64,000 bases of DNA. Source: Saccharothrix tamanrassetensis. GTDB taxonomy: Bacteria; Actinomycetota; Actinomycetes; Mycobacteriales; Pseudonocardiaceae. The stretch covers positions 1 to 64,000 of the forward strand of contig NZ_JACHJN010000015.1 in the NCBI RefSeq assembly GCF_014203665.1. The letters run 5' to 3'. A program made the position numbers and the translations under genes. Below, in pieces: positions 53,064 to 63,691 of the stretch (position 1 is the first letter of the stretch; each line of letters starts with the position of its first letter). Below the pieces are notes generated by a model. That model searched no databases and had not been told where the DNA came from. It saw nothing but the letters and a program-made list of their open reading frames with translations.

Positions 53064-54824
53064 GTGAAGTCGACAAGACGTTCACTGGTGACGCTGGCGA
53101 TAGCCGGTGTCACAGTCGCCGCCGTGATCAACGGCGGCGTTCCCGGCACCGCGGGCCCCGCACCCGAGGTGGCCGTGGCCCAAGCCGGTCCGACCTACGT
53201 CTACAAGGTGCACGCACCGCTCGGCAAAGCCGCCCAGGACCTCCTCAAGCGCGGTTTCGACGTCCTCGAACAGCGCGAAGGGGAGTACCTGTTCGTCCTC
53301 GGCGACCAGGCCACCGGTCAGAAGCTGAAGACCGACGGCTTCACCTCCGTCATCGACGAGGTGCTGCCCGCGCCGCAGTGGGAGCCGCCGGCGCGCAAGT
53401 CGCAGTCGCTCGACGCGGCGGCCCTGGAAGAGACCTATTACGGCGGTTACCGCACGATCAACGCGCAGTGGGCGCACCTGGACGCGGTGGCGTCCCAGTA
53501 CTCGAACCTGACCACGGTCGTGGACTACGGCGACTCGTGGAAGAAGAGCCAGGGCGCGGGCGGCTACGACCTGCGGGCCATCTGCATCACCAAGAAGAAC
53601 GCCGGCGACTGCGCGCTCAGCACGTCCGCGCCCAAGCCGCGCTTCTTCGTGATGGGCCAGCTGCACGCCCGCGAGATCACCACCGGTGACGTCGCGTACC
53701 GGTGGATCGACCACCTCACCCAGGGCTACGGCACCGACGCCGAGGTGACCGCGCTGCTCGACACCACCGAGGTGTGGGTGGTGCCGATCGCCAACCCGGA
53801 CGGCGTGAACATCGTGCAGCAGGGCGGCAACTCGCCGCGCTACCAGCGCAAGAACGCCAACACCACGCACGGGGCGAGCTGCTCGGGCACGTCGGCGTCG
53901 CACATCGGCGTCGACCTGAACCGCAACACCAACTCGCACTGGGGCGGCGAGGGCACGTCGTCCAACCCGTGCGACCAGACCTTCAAGGGCCCGTCGGCCA
54001 ACTCCGAGGTCGAAAGCCGCGCGCTCCAGGCGTTGTGGCGCAACCTCTACAAGGACCGCCGCGGCACCGGCAACACCGACGCCGCCCCGGCCGACACGAC
54101 CGGCCTCGTGGTCTCCATGCACAGCTACTCGAACCTGGTGCTGTTCCCGTGGGGCTGGACGACCCAGTACAAGACCGGCAACGACGCCGCGCTGCGCGGC
54201 ATGGCGCGGGACATGGCGCAGCTCGCGGGCGGCTGGCAGTACGGGCAGCCCGGTGAGGTGCTCTACAACGCGGCCGGCGCGACCGACGACTGGGTGTACG
54301 ACGACCTGGGCGTCGCCTCGTACGTGTGGGAGATCGGGCCGGGCTCGGGCACGTGCAGCGGCTTCCTGCCGGCGTACTCGTGCCAGGCGTCCACGTTCTG
54401 GCCGAAGGTCAAGTCCATGCTGCTGTACTCGGCCAAGAAGGCCTCCAACCCGTACGGCGGCGCGGGCAACCCCGGCCAGTGCGCGAAGGCCACCAACGAC
54501 GGCGACGTGAACATCCCGGACGCCGGCGCGGCCGTGAGCAGCACCATCACCGTCTCCGGGTGCACGGGCAACGCGTCCGCCACCGCGCAGGTGGAGGTGC
54601 ACATCAAGCACACCTACCGCGGTGACCTGGTGCTGGACCTGGTCGCCCCGGACGGCACCTCGTACCGGTTGAAGCCGTCGGACAACGACTCGGCCGACAA
54701 CATCGACACCACCTACACGGTGAACGTGGCGAGCGAGCTGCGCAGCGGCGCCTGGAAGTTGCAGGCGCAGGACGTGTACTCGGCCGACACCGGGTACATC
54801 GACTCCTGGAGCCTCACGCTGTAA
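53064..54824 (+). CDS. Secreted zinc carboxypeptidase (M14) with a C-terminal P domain
   Basis: A 586-residue exported metalloprotease. A signal peptide of about 33 residues and a short N-terminal pro-region (about 40-115) precede the M14 domain. Zinc ligands are in QLHAREI (His, Glu) and VSMHSYS (His); substrate residues are in NPDG and VDLNRN; the catalytic Glu is in YVWEIGPG. The last 115 residues form a proprotein-convertase-type P domain (CAKATNDGDVNIPD to IDSWSLTL). AGGAGGAG lies 7 bases before GTG 53064. A strong terminator follows. Role: extracellular peptide breakdown. Confidence 0.92.
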   Translation: MKSTRRSLVTLAIAGVTVAAVINGGVPGTAGPAPEVAVAQAGPTYVYKVHAPLGKAAQDLLKRGFDVLEQREGEYLFVLGDQATGQKLKTDGFTSVIDEVLPAPQWEPPARKSQSLDAAALEETYYGGYRTINAQWAHLDAVASQYSNLTTVVDYGDSWKKSQGAGGYDLRAICITKKNAGDCALSTSAPKPRFFVMGQLHAREITTGDVAYRWIDHLTQGYGTDAEVTALLDTTEVWVVPIANPDGVNIVQQGGNSPRYQRKNANTTHGASCSGTSASHIGVDLNRNTNSHWGGEGTSSNPCDQTFKGPSANSEVESRALQALWRNLYKDRRGTGNTDAAPADTTGLVVSMHSYSNLVLFPWGWTTQYKTGNDAALRGMARDMAQLAGGWQYGQPGEVLYNAAGATDDWVYDDLGVASYVWEIGPGSGTCSGFLPAYSCQASTFWPKVKSMLLYSAKKASNPYGGAGNPGQCAKATNDGDVNIPDAGAAVSSTITVSGCTGNASATAQVEVHIKHTYRGDLVLDLVAPDGTSYRLKPSDNDSADNIDTTYTVNVASELRSGAWKLQAQDVYSADTGYIDSWSLTL

Positions 54825-54850
54825 CCCAGGCTCCGCACGTCGACGAAGAC

Positions 54851-54883
54851 CGGCCCCGCAGGCGCTTGCCGCCTGCGGGGCCG
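54851..54883. terminator. Terminator after the M14 carboxypeptidase
   Basis: Perfect 14-bp arms (54851-54864 and 54870-54883) around a 5-base loop CTTGC, about 25 bases after the stop at 54824. Confidence 0.85.
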
Positions 54884-54950
54884 CTCCACGTTGCCCCTAC
54901 CGGGGGACGGGGCTTGCCTCGCGAGCCGATGGCCGGTCTGATCCCCGGAA

Positions 54951-57259
54951 GTGGAGCGGAGGGCGGTAGTCGAGTTCGGGTTGCTGGGTCCGGTCACGGT
55001 CTGGCGCGACGGCCGGACCGTGGCGATCTCCGATGCGGAGCAGCGGAGCGTGCTGGCGTCGCTGCTGTTGAACCTCGGCCATCCGGTGTCCTCGGACCGG
55101 CTGATCTACCAGCTCTGGGGCGCCGAGGTACCCCTCGCTGCGCGGAAGGCGTTGCAGGTGCACGTGGCGCGCCTGCGGCAACTGTTGGGTCCGGACCCGA
55201 GCGTCAGCCTGTCGCACCGGGCTTCGTCCGGCTACGTGCTGGAGGCGGAGCCGGAACGGGTGGACCTGTACCGGTTCCGATCACTGGTCGCCGAAGCCCG
55301 GGACAAGGCGGGTGACGAGCGGTCCGAACTGTTGCGGCAGGCGTCGGAGCTGTCGCGGGGTGCGCCGTTGGCCGACGTCCGCGGTCTGGACGAGATCAGG
55401 TCGTTGTTGGCCGAGGAGCAGTTGGCGGCGCGGGAGCTGTTCCTGGAAGTGGAGGTCGGGGCCGGGCGACACGTCCAGGTCCTGCCCCAATTGGAGGACC
55501 TGGCCCTCCGGCACCCCCGCCGGGAGCGGCTGGTCGGGCTGCTGATGGAGGTGCTGTACCGGGTCGGCCGGCGGGCCGACGCCGTGAAGTGCTTCCAACG
55601 CACCCGTGAGCTGCTCGTCTCGGAGGTGGGCCTCGACCCGGGCCACGCGCTGCGGCACCTGCACGAGCGCATCCTCACCGGCGACCCGACACTGATCACC
55701 GACCCGGTACCCGGTGGACAGCCCGAGGCGGCGCCGACCGAGGACGAATCGCCCGAGCCGCGGGTCACCGAGGACGAGCCGGTGGCGCCCGATGCGGACG
55801 TCGTCTGGGCGACCGACGCGCCGGCGCGTCGGGACCACCTCAACCGGGCGGCGTTGGCCGACGTGATGGCGGCGCGGCTGCGCGAGGTGCGGCGGGACGA
55901 GCCGGGGACGTCTTTCCTGATCCACCTCGACGGGCCGTGGGGCACCGGGAAATCCAGCCTGCTCACTTTCTGGGCGAGCGGCTCGCCGACGAGTTCACCG
56001 TGGTGCGGTTCGACGCGTGGCGGCAGGCCCGGATCGCGCCGCCGTGGTGGACGCTGCTCGGTGCCACCCGCAAGGAGATCACGCGCCAGCGCAAGCCGTG
56101 GACCGCTTGGTGGCTGCGGGTGGAGGAGACGTTCTTCCGCGCCCGGCGGACCGGTGCGCCGTACCTGCTCGCGCTGGTGCTGACGGCACTGGCGGTCACG
56201 GCTGCGGTGCTGTGGTGGCCGCGCGGCACGGGAGACCCGGTCGCCGTGGCGAAGGGCGTCACGGCCGCACTCGTCGCGTTCGGGGCGCTGTGGGCGGTGT
56301 CGCGGGTGGTCAGCCGGTTCCTGCTGTGGGACTCGGCGCGGGGCGCGCGGCTGTTCGAGCAGTCCACCGCCAACCCGATGGACGAGGTCGCGGCGCACTT
56401 CGGGTGGATGCTCGGGAAGTCGCGCGAGCCCGTGCTGTTCTTCATCGACGACCTGGACCGCTGCCAGGACACCTACGTCGTGGAGCTGCTCGACTCCGTG
56501 CAGACGCTCGTCCGGGATTCCGGCACGGCCGCGTACTTCGTGGTCGCGGCGGACGGGGTGTGGCTGCGCACCAGCTACGAGATCGCCTACCGGACGTTCG
56601 GCGACGCGGTGGCGTCCCCCGGCTACCCGCTCGGCCACCTGTTCCTCGACAAGCTGTTCCAGCTCACCGTCCCGGTGCCCGCGCCCACCGTGCGGGTGCG
56701 GGCCACGTTCCTCGACCGCCTGCTCAAGGTCGGGTCGCCGACGGGACGCGACCTGGAGGCCGAGGTGAGCGCGGCGCGGGAGCGGATCGCGGCCGGCGAC
56801 GAGGCGGGCATCCTCCAGGTGCTGGACGAGGCGAGCGACGCGGCCCGCGAGGACCTCGTGGGCGACGCGGCGGTGGCGCTGGCCGCGACCCGGACACGTG
56901 CCCGGACCGAGCACGCCCTGCGGCGGTTCGTGCCGTTGCTGGACCCGAATCCGCGCAACGTGAAGAAGTTCCTCAACACCTACAGCGTGCTGCGGTCCGT
57001 GCGGGTGCTGGAGAACAACACGGTTCCGTGCGAGGCGTTGGCGCTGTGGTCGATCCTGCGCGTCCGCTGGCCCGCGATGGCCGACCACCTGGAAACGCAC
57101 CCGGAGGCGCTGCGGGGCGTCGTGGACCCGCTGTGGGTGTCCGAGTGCTTTCCCGAGCACCTGCGCGAACTGGCCGGGGAAGACGAGTTCCGGGCCGTCG
57201 TGCGGCACGGTCCGTTGACCGCCGACCTGATCCGGCGGTGCTGCGGAGCCGATGACTGA
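54951..57259 (+). pseudogene. BTAD (SARP-type) - KAP NTPase fusion interrupted by a -1 frameshift
   Basis: The first frame (54951-55970) encodes an OmpR-type DNA-binding domain (about 5-90), a BTAD domain (about 95-240), an acidic linker and a KAP-type P-loop GPWGTGKS at residues 328-335. After TTC at 55968-55970 the sequence makes sense only in the -1 frame. Reading on from 55970 gives LLTF then LGERLADEFTVVRFDAWRQ, the expected KAP continuation. Two membrane helices (LALVLTALAVTAAVLWW; AALVAFGALWAV), Walker B LFFIDDLDRC and a C-terminal domain follow, to 57259. The joined product would be 769 residues. Unshifted, the frame stops at 56183. Inactivation, sequencing error or programmed slippage are all possible. 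Confidence 0.75.
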
Positions 57260-57292
57260 ACCTGCCACGAGCGCGCGTCGGTAACGTGCGGT

Positions 57293-58300
57293 ATGGCTTC
57301 GATTCTGGTTACCGGTGCCGCCGGGTTCATCGGGTCGCACTTCGTCCGCTACTGGGTGGACGCTCATCCGGGCGATCGTGTGGTGGCGTTGGACGCCCTG
57401 ACCTACGCGGGGACGGAGACGAACCTCGTCGACGTCCGCGACCGGATCACGTTCGTGCACGCGGACATCGCCGACGGACCGGTGGTGGAACGGGTGCTGC
57501 GGGAGCACTCGGTGGACGTGGTGGTGAACTTCGCCGCCGAGTCGCACAACAGCCTCGCCGTGCTGGACCCGGGCCGCTTCTTCCGCACCAACGTGCTCGG
57601 CACGCAGTCGCTGTTGGAATCGTGCCGGCGGGTGGGCGTCGAGCGGTTCCACCACATCTCCACGTGCGAGGTCTACGGCGACTTGGCGTTGGACGCGGTG
57701 GAGGCGTTCACCGAGTCGTCGCCGTACCGGCCGCGCACCCCCTACAACGCGAGCAAGGCCGGTGCGGACCACGCGGTCCGGGCGTACGCCGAGACGTTCG
57801 GGCTGCCGGTGACGATCACCAACTGCGCCAACAACTACGGGTCGCACCAGTTCCCGGAGAAGGTGTTGCCGCTGTTCACCACGTCGGCGCTGGACGGGCG
57901 GGAGTTGCCGGTCTACGCGTCGAAGGACAACCGCCGCGAGTGGGTCCACGCGCTCGACCACTGCCGGGCGATCGACGCGGTGATCCGGCGGGGACGGGTC
58001 GGGGAGACCTACCACGTGGGCACCGGGGACGAGGCGAGCGTCGAGCGGATCGCGGACCTGGTGCTGGACGAGCTCGGCTTGTCGCAGGGGTTGAAGACCA
58101 CCGTGCCGGACCGGCCGGGGCACGACCGGCGCTACCTGCTGGACTCCACGAAGATCCGGCGCGAGCTCGGGTGGGGGCCGTCGATCGGGTTCGAGGACGG
58201 GATGCGCGAGACGATCCGCTGGTACGCCGCGAACCGGGCGTGGTGGGAGCCGTTGCGGGACCGCAGCCCGGTGTCCGAGCGGAGCGCCTGGGCGGAGTAG
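57293..58300 (+). CDS. dTDP-glucose 4,6-dehydratase-like NAD-dependent epimerase/dehydratase, TCE variant
   Basis: A 335-residue extended SDR enzyme. It has TGAAGFIGSH (NAD binding), FAAESH, YNASKAGADH (Tyr and Lys pair) and NNYGSHQFPEKV, as in RmlB-type dehydratases. In place of the catalytic Thr-Asp-Glu it reads Thr-Cys-Glu (HISTCEVYGDL), so the usual Asp general acid is missing; residues after AAESH (NSLAVLDP) also differ from the common HVDRSI. It may act on another nucleotide sugar or by a changed mechanism. No other sugar genes are adjacent. A strong terminator follows. Confidence 0.85.
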   Translation: MASILVTGAAGFIGSHFVRYWVDAHPGDRVVALDALTYAGTETNLVDVRDRITFVHADIADGPVVERVLREHSVDVVVNFAAESHNSLAVLDPGRFFRTNVLGTQSLLESCRRVGVERFHHISTCEVYGDLALDAVEAFTESSPYRPRTPYNASKAGADHAVRAYAETFGLPVTITNCANNYGSHQFPEKVLPLFTTSALDGRELPVYASKDNRREWVHALDHCRAIDAVIRRGRVGETYHVGTGDEASVERIADLVLDELGLSQGLKTTVPDRPGHDRRYLLDSTKIRRELGWGPSIGFEDGMRETIRWYAANRAWWEPLRDRSPVSERSAWAE

Positions 58301-58303
58301 CGG

Positions 58304-58340
58304 AAGGGCCCCTGCGGGGGAGACGCCCGCAGGGGCCCTT
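58304..58340. terminator. Terminator after the dehydratase gene
   Basis: Perfect 15-bp arms (58304-58318 and 58326-58340), loop GGAGACG, ending in TTT. Imperfect GGTGTTGCAGGGTGT repeats fill the next 70 bases up to the chitinase stop. Confidence 0.85.
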
Positions 58341-58415
58341 TCGGTGTTGCAGGGTGTGGCTCGTGTTGCGGTCTTGCCAGGGTGTAGCCGGTGTTGCAGG
58401 GTGTTGCGGGTGTGG

Positions 58416-60062
<1,647 letters not shown>

Positions 60063-60104
60063 CGTGCTCCTCGTCAGGGAAGGAGTGCAGGGTTGAGAAG
60101 AACA

Positions 60105-60143
60105 TGTGGTTCAGACCACTTGACGGTCAAGGTCTAGACCACT
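60105..60143. promoter_or_regulatory. Two DasR-like (dre) sites in the chitinase promoter
   Basis: TGTGGTTCAGACCACT (60105-60120) and CAAGGTCTAGACCACT (60128-60143) each match the DasR element AGTGGTCTAGACCACT at 13 of 16 positions. The second has the full 10-bp core GGTCTAGACC. They lie 43-81 bases upstream of the chitinase start codon. The DasR consensus is established for Streptomyces chitin genes; transfer to this organism is inference. Confidence 0.65.
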
Positions 60144-60318
60144 GCGTCACTCGAACGGACTAGTGGATCGGGCCCTGGGAGCGGTTCCAACCGGGTCCGA
60201 CCACTAGGGGTGCGCAACGCCGTAAGTCAACGTCCGCGTCACCCCTGAGATGGTCGCCGGACCACCCGCGGACTGACCAGACTCGGGTTCCTCGACGTCC
60301 GAGAGGGAGGAAGCGTTG

Positions 60319-61425
60319 ATGCGCAAGAGGGGAATCGCGTTAGCCGCGGTCGTGGGGCTGACGGCGCTGGGGATGGGCGGAACGGCGGTCGCGGAGCCCA
60401 CCGGCTCCGCCGGCCGCATCGACCGCGAGGTCGTGCAGCAGGCGCTGGACAAGCTGACCGGTGAGGGCGGCGCGGCGGGGGTGCAGGTCCGGATCACCGA
60501 CGGGCGGCGGCAGTTCACCGCGCGCAGCGGTGTCGCGGAGGTGGGCAGGACCGAACCGGTGCCGCTGGACGGCCGGTTCCGGATCGGCAGCATCACCAAG
60601 ACGTTCGTCTCGACCGTCGTGCTGCAGCTGGTGGGCGAGGGCCGGGTCGGGCTGGACGACCCGGTGGACCGGTACCTGCCGGGCCTGCTGCCGGACGGCG
60701 ACGAGATCACCGTGCGGATGCTGTTGCAGCACACCAGCGGTCTGTTCAACTACACGCGGGCGCTGCCCCTGGACCCGGCCGGGTTCGAGGGCATCCGGTT
60801 CAAGCACTGGGAGCCGCGCGAGCTGGTGGGGATCTCCACGGCCGAGCCGCTGGACTTCCCGCCCGGCACGTCCTGGAGCTACTCCAACACCAACTTCGTG
60901 GTGGCCGGCCTGCTGGTCGAGAAGGTCACCGGGCGGCCGTACGAGGTGGCGGTGAACCGGCGCATCCTGCGCCCGCTGGGGCTGCGCGACACCTCGGTGC
61001 CCGGAGACCGGGTGGACGTCCCCGGCCCGCACGCCCACGGCTACTACAGCGTGGACGGCAAGGCCGTGGACGTCACCAGGCTGAACCCGTCGGTCGCCCA
61101 CGCCGCCGGGGAGATGATCTCCACGACGGCCGACCTGGACCGGTTCGTCGACGCCCTGCTGGACGGCCGCCTGCTGGCGCCGGCGCAGCAGGCGGAACTG
61201 ACCAGGACCCTGCCGTTCACCGAGGGGTACGGGCTGGGCTTCCAGTCGACCGAACTGCCCTGCGGTGTGACCGTGTACGGCCACGGCGGCGGCATCCCGG
61301 GCTACACCAGCTACCTGGGCAGCACGAAGGACACGAAGACCCGCCTGGAGGGCTCGTTCACCTCCTCGCCCGCCGGGGGCACCGGCGCCGGGCTGGAGGA
61401 ACTGCTGAACGAGGTGTTCTGCTGA
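60319..61425 (+). CDS. Secreted beta-lactamase-fold serine hydrolase (D-Ala-D-Ala carboxypeptidase/esterase type)
   Basis: A 368-residue exported hydrolase. The signal peptide ends near residue 26 (GGTAVAEP). The class-C-like motifs are complete: SITK (SxxK, nucleophile Ser), YSN (YxN) and HGGG in place of the KTG box. Such proteins act as peptidoglycan DD-peptidases or esterases. GGGAGG precedes ATG 60319. It is divergent from the chitinase gene with 256 bases between starts and is followed by a shared terminator. Confidence 0.9.
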   Translation: MRKRGIALAAVVGLTALGMGGTAVAEPTGSAGRIDREVVQQALDKLTGEGGAAGVQVRITDGRRQFTARSGVAEVGRTEPVPLDGRFRIGSITKTFVSTVVLQLVGEGRVGLDDPVDRYLPGLLPDGDEITVRMLLQHTSGLFNYTRALPLDPAGFEGIRFKHWEPRELVGISTAEPLDFPPGTSWSYSNTNFVVAGLLVEKVTGRPYEVAVNRRILRPLGLRDTSVPGDRVDVPGPHAHGYYSVDGKAVDVTRLNPSVAHAAGEMISTTADLDRFVDALLDGRLLAPAQQAELTRTLPFTEGYGLGFQSTELPCGVTVYGHGGGIPGYTSYLGSTKDTKTRLEGSFTSSPAGGTGAGLEELLNEVFC

Positions 61426-61440
61426 CCCGACCCGTCCGAC

Positions 61441-61473
61441 GAGGGGGCTTCCCGGGTTCCGGGGAGCCCCCTC
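61441..61473. terminator. Terminator between convergent serine hydrolase and UPF0303 genes
   Basis: GAGGGGGCT (61441-61449) pairs with AGCCCCCTC, and an inner CCCGG/CCGGG pairing closes the loop. Its right edge touches the stop of the minus-strand gene, so it can act in both directions. Confidence 0.7.
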
Positions 61474-61930
61474 ACCGCTTCAGGAACAGCTCCAACTGCG
61501 CCACCACGAACGCGTGGTCCTCGGCCTGCGGGAGGCCCGACACCCCGACGGTGCCGACCATGCCCACGCCGGCCACGTTCACCGGGAACACGCCGCCGTG
61601 CGCCGCGTACACGCGCGGGTCCAACCGCGAGTCGTTCTCGAAAGTCTGACCGCGCGACCGGAACGTCTCGCCGACCCGGAAGGAGCTGCGCCCGTACCGG
61701 TCCACCACGCGGCTCTTCCGGTCGATCCACTCGTCGTTGTCGGCGGACGTCCCCGGCAACGCGGCGTGGAACAGGCGCTGCTGCCCCCGCCGCACGGACA
61801 CCACCAAGGGCAAATACTGCTCGCGTGCCGCGTCGAGCAGGAAAGCGCCCAGCGCCAACGCGTCCTCGTTGGTGAACGACCGGAACACCAACCGCGCTTC
61901 CTGCTCGGCCAACGTCTCCAACAGACTCAT
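61472..61930 (-). CDS. UPF0303 / heme-degrading-domain (HbpS/GlcG-like) protein
   Basis: A 152-residue cytosolic protein. The opening LETLAEQEARLVFRSFTNEDALALG, then RKSRVVDRYGRSSFRVG and FPVNVAGVGMVGTVGVSGLPQAEDHAFVV, match the UPF0303/heme-degrading-domain family in order and length. ATG 61930 overlaps the stop of the Gfo/Idh/MocA gene (ATGA), so it is the second gene of that operon. The biochemical role of the family is not firmly known. Confidence 0.85.
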   Translation of the reverse strand: MSLLETLAEQEARLVFRSFTNEDALALGAFLLDAAREQYLPLVVSVRRGQQRLFHAALPGTSADNDEWIDRKSRVVDRYGRSSFRVGETFRSRGQTFENDSRLDPRVYAAHGGVFPVNVAGVGMVGTVGVSGLPQAEDHAFVVAQLELFLKR

Positions 61931-62550
61931 ACCGCCACCACCTGTCCGGTCCGGGCGGACGTGAAGGCCGCCTCGATCACTTCCGGCGCGCGCACCGCCG
62001 ACTCCGGGTCGACGGGCACGGGGCCGCCGGCAGTCAGAGCTTCCACCAGGAGCCGGTAGAACACCGAATGCGCGCCGGGGACGCCCGGCACCGACTCGAA
62101 CCCGGTGACCTCCCCGGGTGAACCGTCGTCCAGATGTGATTTCACAGTCAAGAAGTCGCCGTCCCGTCGACGGTTCCGGAAAACTGTCAATGGAACACCC
62201 CGATATCGCGCCGCTTTCACCACGCGCCGGGCGTCGGCGGACGTCCCGGCGATCGGCTTGTCCGCCACGACCGGAATGCCGGCCTCGATCGCGGTGAGCG
62301 CCGACGGCACGTGGGTGCGGTTCGGGGTGGCCGCCACGAGCAGGCCCAAGTCCAGCTCGAACAACTCCTTCACCGAGTTGACCAGCGAAGACGTCAGATG
62401 TTCCGCGTGCGCGCGGTCCCGGCGGGACGGGTCGCCGGTGACGATGGCGGTCAGGTCCAGGCCCGGCGTGGCGGTGATCAGCGGGGCGTGGAACACGCGG
62501 CCGGCGATGCCGTAACCGGGCAGTCCGGTGCGGAGAACCGTGCCGAACAT
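61927..62550 (-). CDS. Gfo/Idh/MocA-family oxidoreductase with a large internal deletion
   Basis: A 207-residue remnant of a family usually 340-360 residues long. The N-terminal NAD domain is present (GLPGYGIAGRVFHAPLI, LLVAATPNRTHVPSALTAIEAG, VVADKPIAGT). After GEVTGFES it jumps to VPGVPGAHSVFYRLLVEAL and the normal C-terminal end, losing about 130-150 residues of the substrate domain in frame. It is probably inactive or reduced to a cofactor-binding fold. It remains coupled to an intact UPF0303 gene and is divergent from a ROK regulator. No ribosome site precedes ATG 62550. Confidence 0.8.
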   Translation of the reverse strand: MFGTVLRTGLPGYGIAGRVFHAPLITATPGLDLTAIVTGDPSRRDRAHAEHLTSSLVNSVKELFELDLGLLVAATPNRTHVPSALTAIEAGIPVVADKPIAGTSADARRVVKAARYRGVPLTVFRNRRRDGDFLTVKSHLDDGSPGEVTGFESVPGVPGAHSVFYRLLVEALTAGGPVPVDPESAVRAPEVIEAAFTSARTGQVVAV

Positions 62551-62562
62551 TAAAGCAACGTC

Positions 62563-62573
62563 GTTTAGTAAAC
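62563..62573. promoter_or_regulatory. 11-bp palindrome between the ROK and Gfo/Idh/MocA genes
   Basis: GTTTAGTAAAC at 62563-62573 is a perfect odd palindrome centred on G, in the only AT-rich stretch of this divergent gap. It is a fitting operator for the ROK regulator. Confidence 0.6.
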
Positions 62574-62596
62574 ACTGCTCGTGCCATCATGCGGAA

Positions 62597-63637
62597 GTGC
62601 CGAACTTGCGCTTCCTGCGCGGATACAACGACGCGGTGGTGTTGGGCCTGGCCAGGTCCGGCGCCGTCACCAGGGTCGACCTCGCCGAGCGCAGCGGGCT
62701 GACACCGCAGGCGGTGTCCAAGGTGGTCGGCAGGCTGATCGCGGACGGCCTGCTGGTCGAGTGCGGCACCCGCAACGTCGGCGTCGGCAAGCCGCGCACC
62801 CTGCTCAAGCTGGTCGCCGACAGCCGGCTCGCGCTCGGGGCCCAGGTCGAGCGGGACGAGTTGCGGGTCGTGCTCACCGACCTCGCGGGCGACGTGCTGG
62901 ACCGCGCGGTCGCCCCGCTGCCGCCCGACTTCGACCCCGCCACGTTCGTCGCCGAGCTGACCCGGCTGGTGGACGGGATGCGCACCGAGCGGCTGCTCGG
63001 CGTCGGCATCGGGTTCGTCGGGCCGCTGGACCACCGGACCGGCGTGGTGCACGACGCGACGGCGCTGGCGAAGTGGCACGACGTGCCGCTGCGCGAACTC
63101 GCCGAGCAGCACCTCGGCCTGCCGGTCGTGGTCGACAAGGACACCAACACCGCGATCGTCGCCGAGTCCTGGCGGCGCGGCGAGCAGCTGCGCAACGCCG
63201 TGCTCGTCCTGGTCGGCACCGGCCTGGGCGTGGGGCTGCTGCTGGACGGGCAGGTCTACCGGGGCGCGCGGACCAACGCGGGCGAGTTCGGGCACACCAC
63301 CATCCAGCTCGACGGGCCGCGCTGCGTGTGCGGGCGGACCGGGTGCGTGGAGGCCGTGCACAACGCCGCCGCACGGGCCGGCGACCTCGCCGCCGCCACC
63401 TCCATCGTGGGCACGGCGGTGTCGGACCTGGTGCAGCTGCTGGACGTGGACCACGTGGTGCTGGCCGGTCGGGCGGTGCTCGCCGCACCCGACGAGTACC
63501 TGGCCGGCGTGCGCGCGAAGCTGCCCACCGCGGACTGGCTGCCGGTCGACGTGGTGATCACCCCGCTGACCGACGACGTGGTCGCCGCGGGCGCCGCGAT
63601 GCTCGTGCTGAGCGAGTTCTACGGGCGTCCCCGGTAG
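62597..63637 (+). CDS. ROK-family transcriptional regulator
   Basis: A 346-residue regulator. A winged helix at about residues 10-65 (GAVTRVDLAERSGLTPQAVSKVVGRLIADGLL) is followed by the sugar-kinase-like ROK domain with VDKDTNTAIVAE, GTGLGVGLLLDGQVYRGARTNAGEFGH and the Cys-rich zinc motif CVCGRTGCVE. ROK regulators usually sense a sugar. GTG 62597 is chosen because upstream codons overlap the divergent promoter. It likely controls the Gfo/Idh/MocA-UPF0303 operon through GTTTAGTAAAC. Confidence 0.88.
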   Translation: MPNLRFLRGYNDAVVLGLARSGAVTRVDLAERSGLTPQAVSKVVGRLIADGLLVECGTRNVGVGKPRTLLKLVADSRLALGAQVERDELRVVLTDLAGDVLDRAVAPLPPDFDPATFVAELTRLVDGMRTERLLGVGIGFVGPLDHRTGVVHDATALAKWHDVPLRELAEQHLGLPVVVDKDTNTAIVAESWRRGEQLRNAVLVLVGTGLGVGLLLDGQVYRGARTNAGEFGHTTIQLDGPRCVCGRTGCVEAVHNAAARAGDLAAATSIVGTAVSDLVQLLDVDHVVLAGRAVLAAPDEYLAGVRAKLPTADWLPVDVVITPLTDDVVAAGAAMLVLSEFYGRPR

Positions 63638-63691
63638 CCGATTTGGACAGCGCCGCTCCCCGGCACCCGTGCGGGTGATTCACTATCCGGC

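Noticed and set aside
55232-58123. 963-codon minus-strand frame across the KAP and dehydratase genes
   Set aside because: Antisense to three recognisable domains, composition dominated by Arg, His and Pro, and no start signal; a GC-skew artefact.
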